Assembly (NCBI GenBank): GCA_030340625.1 | Contig: JAOPHQ010003127.1 | Span: 766,501 to 830,500, forward strand | Direction: 5' to 3' | Length of the DNA: 64,000 nucleotides | DNA from: Merluccius polli | Taxonomy: Eukaryota; Chordata; Actinopteri; Gadiformes; Merlucciidae | Part shown: positions 31,415 to 42,636 of the stretch, one piece after another | Numbering within the stretch: the first letter of the stretch is position 1 | Layout: the number at the start of each line of letters is the position of its first letter | Made by a program: the position numbers and the translations under genes | The notes under the pieces: model-generated | The model's database searches: none | What the model was told of the DNA's origin: nothing | Seen by the model: only the letters and a program-made list of their open reading frames with translations

Positions 31415-33080
31415 GGGGGCGTAGTAGATTATTGGATGTATATCAGCAAGATAATAGACTTGATTTAGCAATGATGAGTTTTAAAGTTAATGATGTACAG
31501 TTGTGTTTATTCTGGGCATATTTTATATTGCGGGTCCCGGCCGGGTTGCGTGCGTGAGAAGGAAGCATGAAAGAACGAGACAGATTGACGAGACATTCAA
31601 ATATTTTATTAATCTGGCATGACACAGAAAATACAAAGACAGCATGTAGGCCTATTTACCATTTCACTGATATGTAAATGTAAAAGGCAATATTCAAATG
31701 TGAAAGTGGTATTGTTAATGTGTCAACCATTCGAAAGCGTCCTAGACTGTCACAGACAGACAAACAACATACATTGGCTGGCTCTCGTGATGACGAGTCG
31801 TGAGTGACGTCTCAGTCCTCGAGTCAATCAGTCAGCGAACGAGTCACGACTCGCGAATCAGCGGCGCCGCGAATCAGCGCGTCAGAGAGACTCAGCGAAC
31901 GAGACGAACGAGACGAACGACGCGAACGACGGTGGCGAACTAGGTCAGTTCGTTCACTTTAAAGAGTCGTTCGTTCGAACTAGTTCGTTCGCGAACGACC
32001 CATCACTACTATACAAATACACTTGCCTTGCATAGATCCCTGATAATATTGACCAACTGCATCACCGTCACTGGGGCTTCATAGTAATGTGTCCGAGGAG
32101 AGCAGCCCTCTCGGACACACACACATGCTGTTACCGCTGTTTTATTAGCATCCACACTTCCAGACCATCACCGGGGCTTCATAGTAATGTGTCCGAGGAG
32201 AGCAGCCCTCTCGGACACACACACATGATGTTACCGCTGTTTTATTAGCATCCACACTCCCACACCATCACCGGGGCTTCATAGTAATGTGTCCGAATAG
32301 AGCAGCCCTGTCGGACACACACGCCAGCTCTGACCGCTGTTTTATTATCATCCGCACTCCCACACCGTCACCGGGGCTTCATAGTAATGTGTCCGAATAG
32401 AGCAGCCCCCAACGGACACACACGCCAGCTCTGACCGCTGTTTTATTATCATCCACACTGCAGTCGGTGTGCAGTAAATGGCACCCTCAATGGTGTGAAA
32501 TCCTTACATAGTCATTGAGCAAACGATTCTGACTTCGTGAAAACGCCCATGAGGCAACGACGCAATGATTCGCTTCAAACATGTTTTTCTAGCAAAAACT
32601 GAATAATGGCGATAAGCCAAATATAATTCTAAAGATATACTGCAATAGTTCACTCCAGTGGAAACATGGACCATTTTCATTACCCAACTAAAATATATTT
32701 GGTAGGCTAATAGTGCAATGTAAACATGTTCACAAATGCATTTAGTAACGTCAGACATTTCTGACCCGAAACATTTGTAGCTGCAGCCTTACTTATACAG
32801 TAAATGGCTGCAGCTCAGCCTATCTGGCAACCCGGATCACGATACAGTACTGACTTCGCGATTGGATGCTAGGCAGAAGGTGGCGCAACAGACCAAAACA
32901 CAAAATGAAAACAAAACAGTTTTCCTGGTACAGAAATATTGCGTTTGAAATTAAATATTCTGGCTGGACTACTATTATGTCTGACATAAATACTTGAAAT
33001 TAACATGATTCCTCAATGTCTATTGACATATTAGGGTCATTTTATGATTACTTTGAGTACATTTCTTACATATAGCTCCT
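30458..33080 (-). mobile_element. TTAA-flanked MITE, copy 2, inverted and split by a hAT MITE
   Basis: Same family as 27448-29033 in reverse orientation, flanked by TTAA (30454-30457; 33081-33084), ends AGGAGCTATATGTA and TACATATAGCTCCT. It has four instead of six copies of the hairpin module (32048-32460). The element is 2623 bp because a 1295-bp hAT MITE (30714-32008) sits in it. The rest aligns closely with copy 1, for instance the frame at 32504-32758 versus 27770-28020. Confidence 0.85.
30714..32008. mobile_element. hAT-type MITE rich in CGTTCG motifs
   Basis: 1295 bp with ends TAGTGGTGGATTTCC and GACCCATCACTA (TAGTGATGGGTC on the other strand) and a perfect 8-bp TSD CTATACAA (30706-30713; 32009-32016). 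The empty site is visible in the other TTAA MITE copy near 28700-28735. Subtermini carry many TTCGTTCG/CGAACGAA motifs. The interior has a duplicated ~125-bp segment with (GT)n followed by long G runs (31229-31460). Confidence 0.88.
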
Positions 33081-33329
33081 TTAATCAAAACAGATGCTAT
33101 TTTGCTATGAATGACCATAATTATGTTTAGTGAGAGCCTTCTATATAAGGGAGACAAATTAGGATGAAAAACTGTTTAGTTGTGTCACTGACCAAGCTAT
33201 ATACCATGAAAGTAATGCAATTACAATTTCAAGCACTTTATTCAGAATCCAATAATTTGAAAACCTTGAATGTATCAATACAATTAAAGCGTTTCCAAGG
33301 ATTTCCAGCACTCATACGGTTGTCTTTAA

Positions 33330-34642
33330 AGGGGAACTTGGCAACTCTAGCCATTTCTTCGCTGGTTTTCACTTGTGTGGTCGCATGTTTTCTCAACGAG
33401 CTCCCCCTACAGGTCTGGGACGTATATTACACAACACTGTCGTAAAAAAAACTCACTTGCGGCACCCTCCTCCCCCTTTCTACCGCTGCTCATGTGCATT
33501 TGTTGCCGGGCTTTTTCGTGTGGCGCGATGTCTACCGAGGTGGGTAATACATTATACACTATCATAGAACATTGACATGTATAGCCGGCGTGATTAACCG
33601 TTATTGAGGGGGGCGTGTGTGTTTATGTTGAATTGCCGTAAAGCAGTTCATGTTTCTCGCTCGTTCTCGCTTCTCGCGATACTTCCCATTTCCAATTTAC
33701 CGGGACGGTAGTCCCAAAGTTGCAAGGCTGGTTTTCCACCTGGGGGCAGGGGCGGACTGGCAATCTGTGCGTTCTGGAAAAGTCCAGAACGGCCGTGTGG
33801 GTCTACGGCCGTCGGCCCTTTTTTTTTGTCGAAATTTTTTTTTTTTTGAAAAAAAATATCTTTAATGCATGTAGGCTACAACAAACATACGGCTACTCAT
33901 AGCAATCCTGCCTTAATGCATCCATGTACAGGATTAAGTGCACATAAAACACATAGAAGAACAGAAAAATAATACACGAGTCGGCCCGCCCTGTTCAATA
34001 ACAAAAAAATAGAATCTAACAACTATCAACAGCAGGGGGCACTAATACAAAAAATTGTCCATTTGTCAAGCATTAATTTCCGCGGGCCTAACCGCCAACA
34101 AAGAAGAGTGACTCGAAATATGGCGAGTAGAAAGCGTAAAGAAAAAGGTGGATGGGAAAAGGTGAGGGAAAAGAAAGCCAAGGTGCTTGAAAAGGACGCA
34201 GCAAAGTGTCAGAAGCTCACAGAGCTTTTTGTCTGCAGTGCAACTGCCAGCAGCAGCAGTACTGTGTTAGCCCAAGTCAGTAATTTAGGTTTTTTGTTTC
34301 TTTAAAATGAAAGCACCAAAGTATGTGAAATACAAGCAGTTGAAAGTTGAAAGTAGTTGAAAGTAATGTTAAGCCTTCTTGAGACCTTGATTATTAGGCA
34401 ATAAACAACATACATAGTTAATCTGTGTGGGTTTTCTTCAATTATTTAAAAATCACAGGGATATGCAACACCCCCCCCCCCCGGCCTATTTGAGGAAAAA
34501 GTCCAGGGCCTTTTTTTTGTCCCAGTCCGTCCCTGGCTGGGGGGAGCGGGGATAGTCACCATTAACACCGGAACAGACCATTTAACCATCCAAATGATTT
34601 CCAGACGGGTTTATTAAGTTGAAAAAGTTGCCAAGCGCCCCT
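33330..34642. mobile_element. TTAA-flanked element (AGGGGAACTTGGCAACT ends) with a nested hAT derivative
   Basis: 1313 bp between TTAA sites (33326-33329; 34643-34646). Ends AGGGGAACTTGGCAACT and AGTTGCCAAGCGCCCCT-like are inverted with one mismatch region. It contains the hAT derivative at 33747-34535. No transposase of its own. The TTAA target again fits piggyBac or Kolobok. Confidence 0.78.
33747..34535 (+). mobile_element. Deletion-derived hAT element retaining a first transposase exon
   Basis: 789 bp with ends CAGGGGCGGACTGGCAATC and the complement of CAGGGACGGACTGGGAC, and a near-perfect 8-bp TSD (CCTGGGGG at 33739-33746; GCTGGGGG at 34536-34543). From ATG at 34120 it encodes MASRKRKEKGGWEKVREK followed by KDAAKCQKLTELF, ending at a GT donor (CAA then GTCAGT, about 34275). 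I read this as the N-terminal exon of a hAT transposase with the rest deleted; similarity is from memory of such N-termini. Confidence 0.75.
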
Positions 34643-34649
34643 TTAATAG

Positions 34650-35275
34650 CCGAGTGGTCCATGGCTGAGTGGACTCTGAAAGTAGAAGAGTAGAAGGTGT
34701 ATGAGTATATATTTGTTTATGTACACAAACGCATGATATCATCCCCAGCATTACTATAGCATCCTGACACTTCTGAATGAACCGTATAGTTAATACTCAT
34801 ACCGTGTAACGTTTCCAAAGTACTGCAGCAGTCTGGTCTGTACACATGTAGCCTATTTTCCTAAGTCTGCTGTGTTGCCAATGACGTAACGCTAATAAAC
34901 TCTGAACAGGTTGGCGTTAGTTTAAAAAGTTACGGTATGATGTACGTCCAATTAATTCCCTTTTAAGTTAAACCATAGACCGCAAAATTCATCAACAAAG
35001 CAGCTTCCTCGCTATCCCGCTGGCTAACACACAAGTCAATGGAACCAAGTTAGCTCCTGTTAGCGCGGCCGCGGCTCAATTAGGGATCGCTGCGGCCTGG
35101 TTTTAATTAGGGGACGATTCAAGAAGTTGGCTTGCATGACATGTTGGTTGGAATTCGTATGGTCTTAAAACCGCTACACATTAGACAACGGTAAACTTAC
35201 ATTTTTGACGTGGAAGTCGCATTTCCAGCTGCTCCTTTCGTGAGGTAGTCCGCCATGTTTCGATCCGGAGGCGAC
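34650..35275. other. No recognisable gene
   Basis: Mixed unique-looking sequence with a NotI-like GC patch near 35070. No ORF, TIR or tandem repeat stands out. It belongs to the interior of the candidate Harbinger element or to an old insertion in it. Confidence 0.4.
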
Positions 35276-35454
35276 TTCACGAGATTTGGAAATCCGTCTC
35301 CGCCCAGATCGGGATCACGGTGATCCACCCTGCCGGTGTTTTGAAATACTCGGATAAAGTCAGCAGGATCACCTTGATCCAGGTCTGAGAAAAGGAGGAT
35401 TTCATTATCCGGATTATCCTGATCCGGATTACAAGTTTTGAAATACTGGGCCCA

Positions 35455-36720
35455 GGGGCCTCATTTATCAACCGTGCGTACGCACAGATGTGTGCGTAAT
35501 GCATGCGTAAGAATATTTCCACGCAAAGTATGGAATTTATCAACTTGTACTTGTGCTTAGGAACGTGCGTAAATTTAAGCACAGCTCTGACCATGCGTAC
35601 ACAAAATCTAGCGGTAGAATAGTGAAACTACAAATAGAAAAGTCACAGTGTTCAGCAATCTCAACATCATTCTATATTTTACAGTTTATTTATTCAACAA
35701 TTGAGTTGCGCATGCAGCAATCACTTTAAGCGATTCTTTGATTTGCTGTAGAGTGTTTGATATGATTGTGAGTTGATCCTTAATGTCAATTATGGCCTTG
35801 GTGGTTTCTTCTTGATTCTGCAGCACCACCTCGGTCAGCACTCTCGCTCCCCCAGGACGCACCGGATGAGATGTGGATGGCCCGGGCTGCTCCTGTTCCT
35901 CCAACTGCCCCAGCTCCTCCACCGCCTCCGGCTCCTGAGCGCAGGCGGGACTGGCTTGGGGACTGGCTAATGTTATCACATTAACATCACATTATTGTCA
36001 CAAATTAAACTGTCAAAATAAATGTTTATGAAACACCTCAGCCCAGCTTTTTGTCTGTATCGCCACCAGGGATTATGCCACATAATGCTGTGTCCCCGAT
36101 GATGCTGGCAATACGGGTATCCATGGGTGTCAGCTGGGTGGCTGCTTGTCCTCCCCCAGTCAATGATGTTTCTCGTCTGTGGGCCGTGATGCGTTTTTTG
36201 GCATTCAGTTTAATGTCAAACCATTTTTTCTTAATTTCGGGAATTGATCTTCTTTCTGATCCTACAGAGTTGACAGCATCTGCCACCCTATCCCATGCAG
36301 CGTTTTTTCGTTTGTTGGTAATACCACCAGCGTTCAATGTTCCAAACAATATATCTTGGTTCATTTCGACCCCTCCAACAACCACTTCAATCTCCGTATC
36401 CGTGAAGTTTCTTTTCTTCGCCCTCTTTGTCATGATTCCGGTGAGGGGAAAATAATCCATTCACGCATTATTAAAGGGATTGTCACTACCATATATGGTC
36501 AATTGGAGGCGTTTCTGAATGCAAATGACTCTAACCATGCACGAGCATGGTGGTTAAGAACAAGTGGGATTTATCATCACGGAGTACTTACTGGTGTGCG
36601 TACGAGCGCTGTCCGCACGGTTGATAAATACGGATTTTTTTGTACTTACACACATTCTAAATTTCATTCCTACGAAAGAATTTAGAACCTTTTCTACGCA
36701 CGGTTGATAAATGAGGCCCC
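35455..36720 (-). mobile_element. PIF/Harbinger-type MITE carrying only a Myb/SANT-like gene
   Basis: 1266 bp with inverted ends GGGGCCTCATTTATCAACC and GGTTGATAAATGAGGCCCC, plus TGCGTACGCAC motifs inside both ends. Its only gene is the minus-strand Myb/SANT-like frame (36460-36038 plus a likely second exon 35979-35686). No DDE transposase is present. It directly abuts GGGCCC of the preceding element and AGGGGCCTCAT of the next, so a TSD cannot be told apart from shared termini. Confidence 0.75.
35686..36460 (-). CDS. Myb/SANT-like DNA-binding protein of a Harbinger-type element
   Basis: The minus frame 36460-36038 (140 codons) has a Myb/SANT-like domain: RAKKRNFTDTEIEVVVGGVE, GGITNKRKNAAWDRVADAVN, then IPEIKKKWFDIKLNAKKRI, with tryptophans at the expected spacing. 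A second frame at 35979-35686 (PQASPACAQEPEAVEELGQL, then a coiled-coil-like QNQEETTKAIIDIKDQLTII) looks like the downstream exon: it begins right after a TTAG acceptor at about 35971. The first frame meets a stop just before the only nearby GT, so the junction is uncertain and the gene may be damaged. Such proteins act with the Harbinger transposase in nuclear import and end-binding. Confidence 0.65.
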
Positions 36721-36721
36721 A

Positions 36722-37200
36722 GGGGCCTCATGTACGAAGACTTGCGTGGACTTCCTACTGAAACTTGGCGTACGCCAAAACCCAGAAGATGTCGTACGCA
36801 CAAATACATTCAGATGTATCAAAGTGTGCGTACGCATGGATCCAAGCTAGCATGGCTCCGCCCGCCTACGTACTTCCGCTCAATTTTCATTTCACTTCAG
36901 TACTAGGTCTGGCAGTGCTGTATGTTAGAACGATTTCTTTTCCCTGAAATGTGCCTTCCAATCAGCGAACAGGAGGCGCGGCCTGAGAACAGTGACGTAG
37001 AGGTCGTGCGCGAATTTCAGTTATTGAGCGGAAGTACGGAGGCAGGTGGAACCAGGCTAATGCTAATGCTCACTGCATCTGCCGTTTGTATACTGCGCGC
37101 AACGTGGTTTCTGGCGCATGAAATACATCACGACCAAATGTTAGCGATTGGTTAAGGCAGATCCAGAGTGGCACTGGGCAGAGCCAATAGGTTTTAAACT
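36722..37200. repeat. Element fragment with a partial inverted copy at 42637-42840
   Basis: Begins GGGGCCTCATGTACGAAG and contains several TGCGTACGC motifs. The part from about 37020 to 37200 (TAATGCTAATGC, GTATACTGCGCGCAACG, GGCAGATCCAGAGTGGCACT) recurs inverted at 42637-42840. No coding is seen. No complementary right terminus was found, so the boundary is open. Confidence 0.6.
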
Positions 37201-37636
37201 TCAACAGCACCCGCCTTCAAGTGAGAAATCGTTTGTCTCTACAGCACTGCTAGACCATGAGTATGAATAAAATGAGTACGAAGGTCTAGTTAGGACTAGG
37301 CTAGATCCGAGCACGTTTCTTTTGTACATCCCGACCCACACAGCACAGCGACGTAGCGCCGCCGTAAGTGCGACGTCTGGTGAAACGTAGATGCTACGTA
37401 GCACAGAGATAGTTTGCCCATTGACACGACGTCGCGACGACGTCGCTTACCGCTGCTCCGCCGACGTTCCAGCGCTCTCTGCGCGATCTTCATCCTACGG
37501 GGGAACGCTGTCCATCCTACGCATTGCCTACGTAATTTCCTGTCCATCCTACGCATTGCCTACGTAATTTCCTACTTTAGCCCTTTATAACCTTTGCCAA
37601 TATGTCAATAAGAATAATAGGCCTATTAACTAACCT

Positions 37637-37706
37637 ATTGATTATTATTATTATTATTATTATATTATTATTATTATTATTATTGTTATTATTATTATTA
37701 TTATTA
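37637..37706. repeat. (ATT)n microsatellite
   Basis: About 22 ATT units with small interruptions. Confidence 0.85.
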
Positions 37707-37833
37707 GTCTTACTGGTCTTATTCTTATTATATAATATAAAGAACTGACAAATACACATAGATAGGCGCATCGATTTATTTCTCAAAACAAACAAACAAA
37801 CAAAAAAAGAAGAAAAAAAAGAAAAAGAAAAAG

Positions 37834-40053
37834 CTAACGCCTCCGTGGGTGCAGCCGGTCATTAGCCAGACGGAGCCACTCCTGGAGGACCTTCTCCACC
37901 TCTGCCTCGGAGCAACGATGGGCCCCGTTGCGCAGTGCTGATGCTGGAAATATAAGGATATTTAGGTAAGTTTTAATTGCAATGTAATCCACAGATGAGC
38001 ACAGTTTCAAAATGTTAGGATTGACCTCATAATTATGGAATCAACAAGCAATTTCCCGCGCGCACACTCAGACCGTCACCGGGGCTTCAGAGTAATATGT
38101 CCCGATTCACAACACGTGGTAGGCTAATTGGTCAAGATTGGAGACCGTTTTCTAACGGTTACTTGCGTTGCTAGAGACAGGTAATAATTTAAAATTTAGT
38201 AGAAAATTGTGTCAATCTGTCCCAATTGTACTTATAATATTTGTATTAATATACATATATGTTAATAACTCTGCTGGAATGTAAAATAATTTCGATGATT
38301 AGCCTGCATGGGAGAGATCCTGTTAAAATGACTCACGTCCTCCTGTTATGGACATTTTTTGTACCCTGTTTTCAAACACACACCATGATAAAAACTGGTA
38401 TTACAATTATTTTTTGTTGTTGCTTAGGGTTAGGTGAATCTAATGAATGATGTGTAATTTCATCAATATTTTTTTAAATATACAATTTAACCCTTTCATG
38501 GCCTGTTTTAGTGAGGGACCGCTTATATCCGTCTTAAAAAATGTTGAAAAACGGCAATAAAAAAAATGTTTTTCTTCCTCCAACTATTATGAAAACAGTC
38601 ATTTGTCTGCCTTTGAACTGGGCCAACAGTGATTTGTTTGCTTATAGTTTGCTGGAGCATTTTTTTCATCTTATATGGCCATGTTACCGTGCAGCTTTTT
38701 GTGATGGCTAAAGGGCATGGTCACGTGACTTTCTGTGTAAAAACATGACATCATAATATACATATGGCTAGAAGACCATCATACTGTGGCGGTTTAAGGC
38801 CGTTTTAGTCAAATAGAACCCGAGATATGTCCTAATACTACTTAACACCGCCCACCGCGACGCGTTGGTAGGCACATCTGTTCACACCTGGTCGCACATC
38901 TCAGCTGCAGCGCTGTTCAGTTTGCCGCGAGCGCCGTCTGTCAAGCTGGATAGACCAGGTCATACCAGGAAGTCGGGCATAGAAAAGGCAAGAGAATCCG
39001 GTCAATTTTCAAAAAATGATGATTAAGTTGTTGCTCGTTTGTCTATACATATTTGACCGTTGCGTGTGCACACAACACAACACACACACACACACACACA
39101 CACACACCGTGGAAAACCGAATGAATACGAGTATGGACGATGTCTGACCCCTTGGTCGCACTGCACGCGGAAGCTACGTGCCTTCTCGGGCGCTTGGGTG
39201 GTCGCACTGGGAGCTCCTCTCTCCGCGCCCGTCAGACATCGACTGCAGTCGCCCATACTCGTATTTGTGCTAACTGACAAACATTTAGGCAGACAAGCAA
39301 CAACTTAATGAATCGTCATTTAATTATTTTATTTTGAAAATTGACCGGATTCTCTCGCCTTTTCTGTGCCCGACTTCCTGTCTGGTATGATCCAGCTTGA
39401 CTGACGGCGCTCGCGGCACGCGTGGAAAATAGAACTGAACCGAACTCCACACCACACTGCCTGCCAGTGTGTAAAAATCTTTAACTTGATTAGGCAGCTA
39501 CATAAGGATTTAATATGCCTTACGTGTCACCTTATGCCTGGTGTCTTTTAGTGTATTTGTAGGCAGTCCTACTTACATATAATTATTTCTTTGATTCTAG
39601 AGTTCTTCATTCCTCTCTTCTGACCACGGCCGCACCAGTTCAGCTGGACAGCCAGATGGGGGGCAAACACTTTCTGGCATACCCTCCATATCATTTTTTT
39701 AAGTGTTTGCCCCCCGCTCAGAGACAGCATTGACACCTGTGAGTAAAAAAAAAAAAAAAGTTTGATGATCAGAATGAGATCTGGTGTACTTTGATGTCAG
39801 TTACTCAAAGCTGCAGCATTAATTATGTGTGCAAGTTGTGTAGATTTAATCACATTATTATACATCCAATTAATTATATTTTTCTCCTTTTAGAATGGAT
39901 TCCCAGAAATATTTCTGTGCCTCAGTGCTTCCCTACAGATGAATGGTAAGGTGTGTCTATGTTACATCTTGACTGGAGAAGTAACACTGTTCTTGTTGTC
40001 ACAAGCTTATCGGTTGGAAATTAACTCAGGGTGGTGGCGTCATTATACTATAC

Positions 40054-40101
<48 letters not shown>

Positions 40102-41553
40102 AGTTTCATTACCAGCTTGTTTTTGTTTTCAGCATTATTCATCTTCCCCTCAAGTTCATCCAGTTCTCCGAGTGACTGGAGGGGAAGCTGAACGTCAAGG
40201 TCCTCATGGGGTAGGGGGCCCTCAGGGGTGAACTGTGGCCTCCCCTGCGCCTGCAGGCTTTGGACCAGGGCAGTGAGGTGCTGGAGCTGGAGCTGCACCT
40301 CGCTGAGGGCTTCCAGCACACTTCTTTCAACAGCTGTTTGATACAAAAGCAGTAATGGAATGATTAAGGTAAATTATTATTTGTTTATGTTTTTGCAGAA
40401 ATATTATAGGAATTTTGCTATCCCGTTTAAATCTTACGTGTGCATTGTGCAGGGACAAGCCGGCCAGTTGGCCAGACCCTGGCTCTTGAGGAAGAACCTG
40501 AAACAAAAAATGACGGTCAATTATAGCATGGTATGCACATTTACAGTGGGACTGGAATAGTTTGGTAATTATTTTTGGCAACACATCAACCTAGCGTCCC
40601 TGTTACAGTCAAGCATGTCACACATTATTTCCAAAACAGTTGTACATCATTTGATTAAAAAAATGGCTTAATTTCTACTATGAACTGATTGTGGTCTTAC
40701 CCTGGCAGGTTGGCCTGGATGTCGACCCTGCCTGGCTGTCTGGAGGTGGACTAGGAGCTGGTAATACAGGTAATGATGTGTAAATCAGTTTAGTCACAAA
40801 CAAGTCAAGCAATCAAACATAACGGTTGAGTCCCTCACACATAACCCTTTTTAATTTCTGTTGCAAAAAAACAACCCATCATGTGTCACCTTAGAGGAGG
40901 TTCTGAGATTGACTTAGATTTGTATGGGCTAACGTGCCACACAGTATTGCTAAAAGAGCTGTGCACCCTTTGACTTAATTTACAAAGAGTGAAATGCATC
41001 CGCCAATAACATCAGGAGTAGTGCATCATTTGCCCCTGCTATCCGCCCTGTTTTAAGGTCCAATTCACAAAAGATATTGCGTTAATGATATTCCAGTGCA
41101 AACATGCCCATACATTAAAGAAGTAATTGGCCCTTTTTACGTTTGACTGTATTTATCCATGTGACAAAGTTGCTGCCCTTGTGCCAAGACCACACAAGCA
41201 CGACAAATAGCAGAGAGAAAAGAAAAACTTACTTGTAAGATACATATGTACAAGATACAAGTCTTGACCAATGGGAGCATGTACGCATGTATTGTATTGT
41301 GCATTCCTAAACATATTTGGTATTTAATACCCCAGTCTGTCAGTCTTGTTGGTTTTTAAGACACAAACCTTCAGACTGTGAAATAATTTGATGAGAAAGG
41401 GAAACACTGAAAAGCACAGAAGGGCCCACCAACCTCAGCCAATGAAGGTACTGTTATGTTATCTGAACTGACTAACGCCAAATTTCTGTCTACTCTCTCC
41501 TTTGCTTTTCGCCGCAGAGTCCAATATGATGGCATGTTACTGGTGTTGGCCAT
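37834..41553 (-). CDS. Six-exon gene resembling DUF4806-family proteins
   Basis: Minus-strand exons: 41553-41430, 40757-40701, 40497-40438, 40333-40113, 39736-39577 and 37943-37834. All junctions are GT-AG (first donor GTGGGC) and phases agree: 732 nt, 243 codons plus TAG. N-terminus MANTSNMPSYWTLRRKAKER; then a Pro/Ser-rich linker (SPPPDSQAGSTSRP); a coiled-coil-like helix (VLEALSEVQLQLQHLTALVQ); LPLQSLGELDELEGKM; LSLSGGQTLKKMIWRVCQK; APHLAVQLNWCGRGQKRGMK; and a C-terminus CSEAEVEKVLQEWLRLAND. The last four blocks match my recollection of DUF4806 proteins in order and wording; their function is unknown. The reading is intact, so it may be expressed. It could be a host gene or cargo of a DNA element. 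AC/GT and AT repeats lie in its introns. Confidence 0.68.
38065..38102 (-). repeat. Partial copy of the ~100-bp hairpin module
   Basis: CAGACCGTCACCGGGGCTTC followed by AGAGTAATATGTCC matches, on the minus strand, the module tandemly repeated at 28080-28660. It lies in the last intron of the DUF4806-like gene. Confidence 0.7.
38925..39425. mobile_element. Long inverted-repeat MITE-like structure
   Basis: About 100-bp arms: CGCGAGCGCCGTCTGTCAAG through GGCAAGAGAATCCGGTCAAT at the left (38925-39020) and the near-identical complement at 39335-39425. Inside is a second inverted pair around ATACGAGTATGG and CCATACTCGTAT, and a (CA)n tract (39074-39107). It lies in an intron of the DUF4806-like gene. 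No TSD identified. Confidence 0.65.
39074..39107. repeat. (CA)n microsatellite
   Basis: About 17 CA units with one interruption near the start; another (AC)n lies at 40061-40098. Confidence 0.85.
40061..40098. repeat. (AC)n microsatellite
   Basis: About 19 AC units, located 15 nt below the donor of the coiled-coil exon of the DUF4806-like gene. Confidence 0.85.
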
Positions 41554-42061
41554 GCTCTCTCACAAGCAGCACAACAAAGACAAAAGTTCCACTCAGAGGC
41601 CTGCCTGCTCTGTGCCTAGATAAGGGGCACGTGACCTCAAGTAAATGCAAAACAACAATAATAAGTAATGTAAATTATTTTGCACTTTACCTGGCCTCTA
41701 ACGGAAAGTGCCAACACACTGTAACACACCTGAAAGTGAAAGGGAAATAAAAAAACATGAGCATACTGGAACTGATGGGGAGCAACACACAGCAAAACTC
41801 AGTGCATAGTATTAGCCCATTGAAATAATGCAGTTCAAATGAATAGCGTTGAATATAAAATGCAATCCATTACACTAAATACATACATCTACCAGGAATG
41901 TGTGGCCAATATATTTGCTTAGTACATTGATGGTATTTGTTTTGTTTTTTTGGGCTTAATTAGCTGTCTAAACTTTTTCAGTGAACATTTCATCACAGCA
42001 GGGCTATTGTTTTATTGTTTATCACTGTGTCTTATTATCATTTGACTGTTTTTGATTAATA

Positions 42062-42178
42062 TTGTCTAGATGTTTTGTTTAAAGCACCTTGAGATGGACG
42101 TTTTGTATAAAAGGTGCTATATAAATTAGATTATTATAATTATAATGATTATAATTATTATTATTATTATTATCTATA
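42062..42178 (+). mobile_element. L2/SINE-type 3' tail
   Basis: AAAGCACCTTGAGATGG followed by AAAAGGTGCTATATAAATTA and an ATT-rich tail is the typical 3' end shared by fish L2 LINEs and their dependent SINEs. Only the tail is recognisable. Upstream sequence to about 41950 shows no coding. Confidence 0.6.
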
Positions 42179-42636
42179 ATTAAATGACACACTGTGCCTT
42201 TGTGTTGACTGCTGGGGGAAGAACTGTGCAGCCTTTAATCCCATCAAAAGATATTTCCAGTAGAAAGGCCCTAAAAAGGTTAGTAAGTGGAGTATCCTCA
42301 TGTTTCCAAAAATACTGAAGCAAGAAACCCTTCTGATCACATATGTGCAGTTTCATATGTTCAATTGTAATGTTCAATTGTAATGTTCAATTGTAATTAA
42401 ATGTAAAATTAGTATGCATATTATCCTACCGGTCACAATTGTGGCTGACTATAAAACACACTTTCACCTATGTTTTCATGAAAATTAAAAAAAAAAAAAA
42501 AAAAGATTGATTATCTGCTAATGGCACATGATTTGAATTTGAATTTTTTTCATGTCTGGGAACAATTTGGGATTAAATGGGTTAAGACTGAGCTGTAATT
42601 AGAGGAATCCTTTAAAAAAACAAAAACAAAAAAAAA

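Larger units (their letters stand above)
29249..35453. mobile_element. Candidate PIF/Harbinger-type element enclosing two TTAA elements
   Basis: Left end GGGCCCAGTATTTCAAAA (29249) and right end TTTTGAAATACTGGGCCC (35453) are inverted copies. Both subtermini carry repeated TATTTCAA and GGATTATCCTGATC-type motifs, supporting one 6.2-kb unit swollen by nested insertions at 30458-33080 and 33330-34642. A Myb/SANT-like remnant (29876-30261, minus) is the only coding trace. No clear TSD was found and no transposase is seen, so single-element status is inferred. Confidence 0.55.
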
